Source: Comamonadaceae bacterium
Lineage (GTDB): Bacteria; Pseudomonadota; Gammaproteobacteria; Burkholderiales; Burkholderiaceae_C
NCBI GenBank assembly: GCA_947475495.1
Contig: CANJNX010000091.1
Location: 1 to 5,259, forward strand
Length of the DNA: 5,259 bases
Direction: 5' to 3'
The translations under genes and the position numbers were made by a program. Under the pieces are notes generated by a model. It was given only the letters and a program-made list of their open reading frames with translations. It had not been told where the DNA came from and ran no database searches. Of the stretch, positions 1 through 4,867 are shown in pieces. The stretch's first letter is position 1, and each line of letters opens with the position of its first letter.

Positions 1-1089
1 AACCAGGTCAATGCCTTGGTGAAGATTCTGGTGGACTTCTCGGTTTCGACAGTGGTGTACTTTGTGGTGGGCTACAGCGTGGCGTATGGCACGCACTTCT
101 TTGTCGGGGCCGAACAGTTGGCGGCGCAAAGCGGCTACGCCTTGGTGAAGTTCTTTTTCTTACTCACTTTTGCTGCGGCAATTCCCGCCATCATTTCAGG
201 GGGTATTGCTGAGCGGGCTAAGTTTTGGCCGCAGTTGATTGCAACTGCCGTGATTGTGGGCGTGATTTATCCCTTTTTTGAGGGCGTCGCTTGGAACCAG
301 CACTTTGGGGTGCAAGCTTGGTTAAAGGCCCACACGGGCGAAGAGTTCCATGATTTTGCAGGCAGCGTGGTGGTACATGCCGTCGGCGGTTGGATTGCTT
401 TAGGCGCAGTAATTTTGCTCGGAGCGCGCAGTAACCGTTACCGAAAAGACGGCGCGGTGTCAGCGCATCCACCATCGAGCATTCCCTTTTTGGCTCTGGG
501 CGCTTGGATTTTGACCGTGGGTTGGTTTGGTTTTAATGTGATGAGCGCACAAACCTTGGACAAAATTTCGGGCTTGGTGGCAGTGAACTCGCTGATGGCA
601 ATGGTTGGCGGAACCTTGGTTGCTCTCGTTTTGGGCAAAAACGACCCCGGCTTTTTACACAATGGCCCCTTGGCAGGCTTGGTAGCGGTGTGCGCGGGCT
701 CGGACTTGATGCACCCTATGGGCGCCCTGGTGGTGGGCGGGATTGCAGGGGCCATTTTTGTGGTGATGTTCACGCTGACACAAAACAAGTGGAAGATTGA
801 TGATGTATTGGGCGTGTGGCCTTTGCACGGTTTGTGCGGAACGTGGGGCGGAATAGCGGCGGGAATTTTTGGATCACAAGCTTTGGGTGGTTTGGGCGGC
901 GTTTCCCTTTCGGCGCAAATCATGGGAACCGCTTTGGGCGTGGTCTGGGCTTTGGTCAGTGGGTTTGCGGTGTATGGCTTGCTTAAAGCAACCATGGGCT
1001 TGCGCATGAGCCAAGAAGAAGAGTTCGACGGCGCAGATTTAAGCACCCATAAAATCAGCGCCTCGCCCGAGCGCGAGTCCAATTGGTAA
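1..1089 (+). CDS. amt: Ammonium transporter, Amt/MEP/Rh family (5'-truncated)
   Basis: Inner-membrane channel-like transporter for ammonium/ammonia. The frame is open from base 1 to the TAA at 1087-1089, giving 362 visible residues. Comparison with E. coli AmtB suggests some 40-50 N-terminal residues are missing; the TTG at 16 is internal. The family signature runs over visible residues 118-143, from DFAGS to LLGAR. It includes the conserved Asp118 and the first pore histidine, His126 (VVHAVGG). The second pore histidine is His276 (PLHGLCG). Their spacing of 150 residues equals that of AmtB H168/H318. The Phe-gate regions are TFAAAIP (Phe57) and WFGFN (Phe178). About nine hydrophobic segments are visible, ending in a cytoplasmic tail (GLRMSQEEE through SASPE) of the kind that contacts a PII protein such as GlnK. 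All key residues are present. A glnK gene upstream would be typical but is outside the window. The transported substrate is inferred from the family. Confidence 0.97.
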   Translation, partial: NQVNALVKILVDFSVSTVVYFVVGYSVAYGTHFFVGAEQLAAQSGYALVKFFFLLTFAAAIPAIISGGIAERAKFWPQLIATAVIVGVIYPFFEGVAWNQHFGVQAWLKAHTGEEFHDFAGSVVVHAVGGWIALGAVILLGARSNRYRKDGAVSAHPPSSIPFLALGAWILTVGWFGFNVMSAQTLDKISGLVAVNSLMAMVGGTLVALVLGKNDPGFLHNGPLAGLVAVCAGSDLMHPMGALVVGGIAGAIFVVMFTLTQNKWKIDDVLGVWPLHGLCGTWGGIAAGIFGSQALGGLGGVSLSAQIMGTALGVVWALVSGFAVYGLLKATMGLRMSQEEEFDGADLSTHKISASPERESNW

Positions 1090-1103
1090 GCCAGTTGCTT
1101 GCC
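1085..1103 (+). other. Small hairpin over the amt stop codon
   Basis: GGTAAGC (1085-1091) can pair with GCTTGCC (1097-1103), giving seven pairs with one G-U around the five-base loop CAGTT. The stem covers the TAA stop. No T-run follows, so it is not a normal intrinsic terminator. It could protect the mRNA 3' end or be chance. A second weak AT-rich stem (CAAAAC/GTTTTG, 1125-1141) also lacks a T-run. No convincing amt terminator is visible before the next gene. Confidence 0.25.
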
Positions 1104-1158
1104 GTTCATGCAGCACATTTAGCACAAAACAAGCGGTTTTGATCGAATTGCGCGGGAC

Positions 1159-1202
1159 TTGACGAAATAAATTGCTTGCGCTAAGAGAAAGTAGCGCATA
1201 AT
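1159..1202 (+). promoter_or_regulatory. Candidate promoter(s) for the RRM gene
   Basis: Two overlapping sigma-70-like candidates are visible. The first pairs TTGACG (1159-1164) with TAAGAG (1182-1187) at a 17-base spacing; its -35 is good and its -10 is poor. The second pairs TTGCTT (1172-1177) with CATAAT (1197-1202) at a long 19-base spacing; its -10 is better and would start RNA near 1209. Either gives the RRM gene a leader of roughly 130-145 bases. This is reading of motifs only; the true start is unknown. Confidence 0.4.
1177..1198. repeat. Perfect 7-bp inverted repeat, possible operator
   Basis: TGCGCTA (1177-1183) and TAGCGCA (1192-1198) are exact reverse complements separated by the eight bases AGAGAAAG. 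The repeat covers the -10 of one candidate promoter and fills the spacer and edges of the other. That is where a dimeric repressor would block RNA polymerase. No regulator is identified from the sequence. It could instead form a hairpin if transcription starts upstream. Confidence 0.4.
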
Positions 1203-1208
1203 GATCCA

Positions 1209-1232
1209 GCTTTGCCAAAATTTGGGTAAAGC
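1209..1232 (+). other. Predicted hairpin near the 5' end of the RRM mRNA
   Basis: GCTTTGCC (1209-1216) pairs with GGTAAAGC (1225-1232) over eight positions with one G-U pair, around an eight-base A/T-rich loop. If the CATAAT -10 element is used, transcription would begin at about 1209 and this stem would form the very 5' end of the mRNA. Such a stem could stabilise the transcript or act as a regulatory structure. Pairing was judged by eye. Confidence 0.4.
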
Positions 1233-1236
1233 AGGT

Positions 1237-1313
1237 TTGCGGTGTTTGGTCAGTTTCGCGTCTGCTCTAAGTCTTTAATGGTTTGTTGATTGCGGTTTTG
1301 GACTCCATCGCGT
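1237..1313 (+). repeat. Imperfect direct repeat in the RRM leader
   Basis: Two blocks share the pattern TTGCGGT(G)TTTGG, six variable bases, then TCGCGT. Copy 1 spans 1237-1261 and copy 2 spans 1290-1313, starting 53 bases apart. About 19 of 24 aligned positions agree, with one single-base gap. The blocks lie between the candidate promoter and the ribosome binding site, so they would be present twice in the mRNA leader. They may be binding sites for a protein (possibly the encoded RRM protein) or an old duplication. Confidence 0.45.
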
Positions 1314-1326
1314 TTTGAGTTATTTT

Positions 1327-1332
1327 GAGGAG
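1327..1332 (+). promoter_or_regulatory. Shine-Dalgarno site of the RRM gene
   Basis: GAGGAG lies seven bases before the ATG at 1340. It decides the start: the frame is also open from a TTG at 1325, but that codon lies at the edge of this site and would add five residues (ending RSPF) outside the RRM fold. Confidence 0.85.
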
Positions 1333-1339
1333 TCCTTTC

Positions 1340-1777
1340 ATGGGCAACAAACTTTATGTGGGCAACTTGCCCTATTCATTCCGTGACGAAGATCTGCAAG
1401 AAGCATTTGCAGCACACGGTTCCGTTTCTAGCGCTAAGGTCATGATGGAACGTGACACTGGCCGTTCCAAAGGCTTCGGCTTTGTGGAAATGGGCAGCGA
1501 CGCAGAAGCACAAGCAGCTATCAATGGCATGAACGGCCAACAATTTGGTGGCCGTGGCTTGGTAGTCAACGAAGCCCGTCCCATGGAGCCACGTCCCCCC
1601 CGCACGGGTGGCGGCGGTTTCGGTGGTGGAGCTGGCGGCGGCGGCGGTTACGGCGGCGGTGCTGGCCGTAGCGGCGGTGGCGGCGGCGGTTACGGCGGCG
1701 GCGCTGGCGGCGGACGCAGTGGTGGTGGCGGCGGCGGCGGTTACGGCGGTGGTCGTAGCGGCGGCGGCGGTTACTAA
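1340..1777 (+). CDS. Glycine-rich single-RRM RNA-binding protein
   Basis: A 145-residue cytoplasmic RNA-binding protein. The RRM occupies about residues 4-82, with RNP-2 as LYVGNL (5-10) and RNP-1 as KGFGFVEM (44-51). The aromatic residues that stack on RNA bases (Tyr6, Phe46, Phe48) are all present. A short Pro/Arg linker (MEPRPPR) leads to a tail from about residue 90 made almost only of Gly, with Tyr at 104, 118, 135 and 145 and three Arg-Ser pairs. This architecture matches bacterial Rbp-type proteins such as the cyanobacterial ones, some of which are cold-induced; RNA targets and cold regulation here are inference. The ATG at 1340 follows a good Shine-Dalgarno site. The gene stands alone, with a long structured leader and a strong terminator 45 bases after its stop. 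That suggests a highly expressed, separately controlled gene. Confidence 0.95.
   Translation: MGNKLYVGNLPYSFRDEDLQEAFAAHGSVSSAKVMMERDTGRSKGFGFVEMGSDAEAQAAINGMNGQQFGGRGLVVNEARPMEPRPPRTGGGGFGGGAGGGGGYGGGAGRSGGGGGGYGGGAGGGRSGGGGGGGYGGGRSGGGGY
1609..1774 (+). repeat. GGC/GGT low-complexity repeat tract in the RRM gene
   Basis: The 3' third of the RRM gene is built of GGC and GGT codons broken by TAC (Tyr) and CGT/CGC plus AGC/AGT (Arg-Ser). A core of GGCGGCGGTTAC recurs, with TTAC at 1648, 1690, 1741 and 1771, giving intervals of 42, 51 and 30 bases. All are multiples of three, as expected if copies are gained and lost in frame. The tract is prone to slippage and to assembly error. Confidence 0.85.
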
Positions 1778-1816
1778 GCCCTCACGCTTGCGTTAAGCTT
1801 GGGCCTTGTGCCCATC

Positions 1817-1844
1817 AAAAAAGGGTCCTTCGGGACCCTTTTTT
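1817..1844. terminator. Bidirectional intrinsic terminator
   Basis: GGGTCC (1823-1828) and GGACCC (1833-1838) form a perfect stem around the stable tetraloop TTCG. Six A precede it (1817-1822) and six T follow it (1839-1844), so the signal is complete on both strands. It lies 45 bases after the RRM stop and 22 bases after the stop of the convergent SDR gene, so it can end both transcripts. A smaller stem, GGGC/GCCC (1801-1813), sits just before it. Confidence 0.95.
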
Positions 1845-1866
1845 AATGTCTGCTCCAACCCCGCGG

Positions 1867-2649
1867 CTACTGCGGCGTGCGGTGCTTTCGAGGTTGCCCG
1901 GCAAGCAGACTGTCAAACAGACGGTTGGGTAAGAGGCGCAGGAGTTTGGCAACCCAGCCCATTTGCCAAGGAATGACTCGGTAAGTTGCGTTTGAGCCAA
2001 TCGCACGAAAAGCCTTGTCTGCAAACGCAGCGGCAGACATGAGAAAAGGCATGGGGTATTTGTTTTTGCGCGTTAGAGGAGTGTCGATGTAGCCTGGTGA
2101 TAAGGTCAACACCCGAACACCCGTGCCGCGCAGTTCGCCGCGCAAGGATTCGCAGTAGCTAATCACCGCGGCTTTGCTTGCGCAGTACGCGCCGTGGCCG
2201 GGCAAGCCCCGAATTCCGGCCACACTGGCTATACCCACCAAAACACCCGAGCCGCGCACCCGCATGGGTTCAATAAATGGATGAAAGCTGGCGGCCAGGC
2301 CGATGTTATTGGTTGCAAAGAGTTGGGCCATGGCATCGAGGTCGGCGCGGTATGCGGTGTCCACGCCAACGCTGATGCCCGCGTTGGCGATCACCACCGC
2401 AGGCAAACCTTGCTGTGCCAGGCATTGCGCACCTGCGTTGACAATGCTGTCAATAGAGGACACATCAGCGCAATAAATGCCATAGCGCGAGGCATCAAGA
2501 TGCGCATCTTGCGCCCATTGGGCCATCAATTCAGCACGCCGCGCCACGAGTGCAAGCCGGTAGCCGGCTTGGTAATAGCGCAAGGCCAAAGCCTGGCCAA
2601 TGCCGCTGGATGCGCCAGTGATAAAAACAAGGGGTGCATCAGCAGTCAT
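1867..2649 (-). CDS. Classical SDR family NAD(P)-dependent oxidoreductase
   Basis: A 260-residue Rossmann-fold short-chain dehydrogenase/reductase, probably cytoplasmic. The cofactor motif TGASSGIG is at residues 11-18. Arg37 and Arg38 at the end of the second strand favour NADPH over NADH. Other landmarks are an acidic Asp62 (ADVSS), NAG at 89-91, an Asn at 114-115, the catalytic Ser142, and Tyr155-xxx-Lys159 (YCASK), followed by SPG at 184-186. All catalytic residues are intact. The C-terminal part (about 225-260) is rich in Leu, Trp and Arg (WVAKLLRLL, then GQPRKHR) and could lie against a membrane. The ATG overlaps the lptC stop as ATGA, so the gene is the last in the kdsD-kdsC-lptC operon and is probably translated by coupling; no clear Shine-Dalgarno site is seen. 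The substrate is unknown. A role in envelope lipid or sugar metabolism is suggested only by location. Confidence 0.93.
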   Translation of the reverse strand: MTADAPLVFITGASSGIGQALALRYYQAGYRLALVARRAELMAQWAQDAHLDASRYGIYCADVSSIDSIVNAGAQCLAQQGLPAVVIANAGISVGVDTAYRADLDAMAQLFATNNIGLAASFHPFIEPMRVRGSGVLVGIASVAGIRGLPGHGAYCASKAAVISYCESLRGELRGTGVRVLTLSPGYIDTPLTRKNKYPMPFLMSAAAFADKAFRAIGSNATYRVIPWQMGWVAKLLRLLPNRLFDSLLAGQPRKHRTPQ

Positions 2650-3269
2650 GGGGCTTTCGATTTTTTGGGAACGATGGTGCCGCGCACCCGGCCCTCGAGC
2701 TTGAGCGTTTGTGCGATGTTGTCAAAGGCCATCGTATTGCCTGAAAAGCGGTCATTGCCGCGCTCAATCTCCACCGGCAAGTGTGACTTGACGATTTCGG
2801 TGTCTATAAAGGCATGAAGAAATTCACCTTTGTATTGCATGCGCGGTGTGGGTTCGGGCCGGGTGCTGGGGTCGGCATCTCGCACGACCAAGGCGTTGCC
2901 TAACAACTGCACCTCCGAGCCATCTTCGTTGGTGAGTCCGCGCAAAGCCGAGGCATTGGTAATGCGGCCTTGGGTGTCAAAAGAGCGGATGCGGATCGCA
3001 TCAATTTCGGTCCACAGGGTGTCGGGGTAATGCCGCGCTTGTGTTCCCTTCACGATGGAGCGCAAGCGCCCTGCCGTATCAAACGACTCAATAGAAAACC
3101 CATACATGAGGTAGTCAGGCGCATGGCTGCGTAGCGTTGGTGCTGGCACGGATTCAGAGGGCGGCGTGGTGCGCACCAACCAGTACGAACCCAGTGCCAA
3201 GACGGCCATGAGCATGGCCGGAAGGTACAGCAACAACCCGTCCCAAAAACGAAACCACCGGTGGGTCAC
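2646..3269 (-). CDS. lptC: LPS export protein LptC
   Basis: LptC is the bitopic inner-membrane protein that takes LPS from the LptBFG transporter and passes it to periplasmic LptA. The protein has 207 residues, normal for the family. One membrane segment lies at about 11-33, followed by a Pro/Ser-rich linker and a periplasmic LptC domain from about residue 50. That domain opens with PDYLMYGFS and contains repeated beta-strand patterns, including RHYPDT (79-84), LLGNA (123-127) and EGRVRGTI (192-199). The start is GTG at 3269, overlapping the kdsC stop as GTGA. The next in-frame Met is inside the membrane segment and would destroy the anchor. The family is recognised by its domain pattern and by position after kdsC; LptC sequences are poorly conserved. 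Unlike the common arrangement, the next gene is not lptA. Confidence 0.9.
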   Translation of the reverse strand: MTHRWFRFWDGLLLYLPAMLMAVLALGSYWLVRTTPPSESVPAPTLRSHAPDYLMYGFSIESFDTAGRLRSIVKGTQARHYPDTLWTEIDAIRIRSFDTQGRITNASALRGLTNEDGSEVQLLGNALVVRDADPSTRPEPTPRMQYKGEFLHAFIDTEIVKSHLPVEIERGNDRFSGNTMAFDNIAQTLKLEGRVRGTIVPKKSKAP

Positions 3270-3811
3270 GGAAGGTACGCACCCAGTAAATCAGCGTAAC
3301 GCCCGTTGGCAAGCATCAACAAATCACAGACTTCGCGCACAGCACCGTGCCCCCCCTGCAGCCGACTGACGAAGTGGCTGCGCGCCAAAACTTCAGCGTG
3401 CGCATTGGCAGGGGCTGCTGCGAAAGCGCAGGGCTGCATCATGGGCAGATCGGGCCAATCGTCACCCATGGCGGCAGCTTGGTTCCAGTTCAACCCCAAG
3501 GCGCGCAGCGTTTGCTCGGCCGCAGGACGCTTCTCTTCAATGCCATAGTGGGCGTGGGTAATTCCCAGTGCCGCCAAGCGCGTACGCAGCGGCTCCGAGT
3601 CACGCCCTGTAATCACAGCGGGCGTGATGCCGGCTTTTTGAAGCATCTTGAGGCCATGGCCGTCCAAGGTGTTGAAACGTTTGAGCGTTTCGCCGCTGTC
3701 CGAGTACAACAAACCGCCATCGGTGAGAACGCCGTCTACATCCAAGAAAAGAACTTTGATGTTCTGCGCCTGAAGTAGCACTTCGGCAGGGAAATGGAGA
3801 GTGGCTTGCAT
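3266..3811 (-). CDS. kdsC: 3-deoxy-D-manno-octulosonate 8-phosphate phosphatase KdsC
   Basis: A cytoplasmic HAD-superfamily phosphatase that converts KDO 8-phosphate to KDO, the inner-core sugar of LPS. The chosen 181-residue form starts at the ATG at 3811, which shares one base with the kdsD stop (TAATG). A longer open frame reaches 3859 but would add 16 unconserved residues inside kdsD. The HAD motifs are complete: nucleophile Asp24 and Asp26 in DVDGVLTDG (24-32), Thr68 in ITGR, Lys94 in EEKRP, and the acidic GDDWPDLP (116-123). The KDO-phosphatase features LDGHGLK (49-55) and GGHGAVRE (153-160) are also present. There is no cap domain, as expected for this tetrameric subfamily. It is the second gene of the operon and overlaps lptC by four bases. 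Confidence 0.96.
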   Translation of the reverse strand: MQATLHFPAEVLLQAQNIKVLFLDVDGVLTDGGLLYSDSGETLKRFNTLDGHGLKMLQKAGITPAVITGRDSEPLRTRLAALGITHAHYGIEEKRPAAEQTLRALGLNWNQAAAMGDDWPDLPMMQPCAFAAAPANAHAEVLARSHFVSRLQGGHGAVREVCDLLMLANGRYADLLGAYLP

Positions 3812-4824
3812 TAGATGACTTTCGCCCGCATGAGGTCGTTGCTGTTGAGCGCGCCGCACAAGCGGCCTTGCGCGTCTACCACCAACACGCTGGTGATGCG
3901 CCGGCTCTCCATGAGCTCGGCCGCGTCGACAGCCAAGGCGGTGGGCAACAGAGTGGCGGGTTGTGGGTGCATGACTTCTTGCGCGGTTTTGCTGCGAAGG
4001 TCAACGCCTTGCTCCACCCAACGGCGCAGATCGCCATCGGTAAAAATCCCCAATACCTGCTGCGCATGATCCACAACGGCGGTGGCGCCCAGTCCTTTGG
4101 CACTCATCTCGCGCATCAAAGCGGTAAACGTCGCAGAAGGCGCGACCTGGGGAACGGCGTCTCCGGTTCGCATGACATCACTCACATGCGTGAGCAGTTT
4201 GCGCCCCAAAGCGCCGCCCGGGTGGGAGCGTGCAAAATCTTCGGCCTTGAAGCCGCGCGCATCGAGCAAGGCAACGGCCAAGGCATCACCCATGGCCAGT
4301 TGTGCGGTGGTGCTTGCGGTGGGTGCCAGGTTCAAAGGACAGGCTTCGATATCTACCGCGGTGTTGAGCCACACGGCGGCGTTTTGCGCCATGCTGGAAT
4401 CGCCCTTGGCGGTCATCGCCACCAAAGGGGCACCAAGGCGTTTAAGCACCGGAATAATGGCACTCATTTCTTGGGATTCGCCGCTGTTGGAAATCATCAG
4501 TACCAAATCCGTGGCGGTGATCATGCCCAAATCCCCATGGCTGGCTTCTGCGGGGTGAACAAAGAGTGCAGGGGTTCCCGTAGAGGCCAAGGTGGCCGCA
4601 ATCTTTCGGCCCACATGACCGCTTTTGCCCATGCCCATCACCACGATGCGCCCGGTGGTGGCCAGCATCATGGAGACGGCGCGGGGAAACCCTTCATCTA
4701 ACCGGGCTTTGAGCCCCAAGACAGCGGCTGCTTCAATGTCGAAAGTGGCGTGGGCCAAGGCGCTTGCCCGGTTGGCCGCTGCCGCAAAAGATGCTGAATT
4801 GGCCGGGGTGGGTAGGGATGTCAT
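3811..4824 (-). CDS. kdsD: D-arabinose 5-phosphate isomerase KdsD (KpsF/GutQ family)
   Basis: A cytoplasmic isomerase that interconverts ribulose 5-phosphate and arabinose 5-phosphate, the first dedicated step toward KDO. The 337-residue protein has an N-terminal SIS sugar-isomerase domain (about 45-205) and two CBS domains (about 212-270 and 281-335). It aligns with E. coli KdsD with a constant shift of eight residues through the SIS domain. The proposed active-site residues are therefore present: Lys67 (GMGKSGH), Glu119 (SGESQE), Glu160 (IEACPL) and His201 (SHPGG), plus His96 (SHGDLG). The CBS part includes the typical IFTDGDLRR. The start is ATG at 4824; an in-frame TAA at 4836-4834 rules out extension upstream. 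No Shine-Dalgarno site precedes it, and a TATAAAAT box ends only six bases before the ATG, so the mRNA may be leaderless. First gene of the minus-strand operon. Confidence 0.96.
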   Translation of the reverse strand: MTSLPTPANSASFAAAANRASALAHATFDIEAAAVLGLKARLDEGFPRAVSMMLATTGRIVVMGMGKSGHVGRKIAATLASTGTPALFVHPAEASHGDLGMITATDLVLMISNSGESQEMSAIIPVLKRLGAPLVAMTAKGDSSMAQNAAVWLNTAVDIEACPLNLAPTASTTAQLAMGDALAVALLDARGFKAEDFARSHPGGALGRKLLTHVSDVMRTGDAVPQVAPSATFTALMREMSAKGLGATAVVDHAQQVLGIFTDGDLRRWVEQGVDLRSKTAQEVMHPQPATLLPTALAVDAAELMESRRITSVLVVDAQGRLCGALNSNDLMRAKVI

Positions 4825-4867
4825 CGTGTTATTTTATAGAGCGCGCAGGTCTTGTTAGTATCGAACC
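4825..4867. promoter_or_regulatory. Compact divergent promoter region, kdsD / antiporter
   Basis: Only 43 bases separate the two outward-facing start codons. On the minus strand TATAAAAT (4838-4831) offers two overlapping -10 hexamers, TATAAA and TAAAAT, each matching five of six consensus bases. RNA would start at about 4823-4827, next to or at the kdsD ATG. No good -35 is visible at 16-18 bases. On the plus strand TATAGA (4835-4840) and TAGTAT (4856-4861) are weaker -10 candidates for the antiporter. The two promoters must overlap or lie inside the neighbouring genes. The assignment is tentative. Confidence 0.45.

Noticed and set aside
438..1118. Minus-strand open frame of 226 codons opposite amt
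   Set aside because: Antisense to a strongly conserved transporter; the Pro/Lys/Thr-rich product is the usual mirror of hydrophobic membrane codons.
1201..1278. Possible 25-codon upstream peptide (ATG at 1201, TAA at 1276-1278) in the RRM leader
   Set aside because: It has no good ribosome binding site, and its ATG would not be transcribed if RNA starts near 1209. No recognisable leader-peptide feature such as a codon run is present.
1608..1796. Overlapping plus-strand Ala/Val-rich frame inside the RRM gene
   Set aside because: It is the +1 reading of the GGC/GGT repeat tract (GCG, GTG and GCT codons), an automatic result of the low-complexity DNA.
2194..2817. Plus-strand open frame of 207 codons opposite the SDR and lptC genes
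   Set aside because: It crosses two real genes in antisense, has no domain-like pattern and no ribosome binding site; a shadow frame.
3812..3859. Longer kdsC start at 3859
   Set aside because: The extra 16 residues are Arg/Gln/His-rich, lie inside kdsD and are not part of the HAD fold. The ATG at 3811 gives the usual family length and a typical TAATG junction.
3868..4701. Long plus-strand open frame of 277 codons opposite kdsD
   Set aside because: It lies fully antisense to kdsD, which has all family motifs. The predicted protein is rich in His, Gly, Gln and Arg with no recognisable domain, as expected from the complement of a GC-rich gene.
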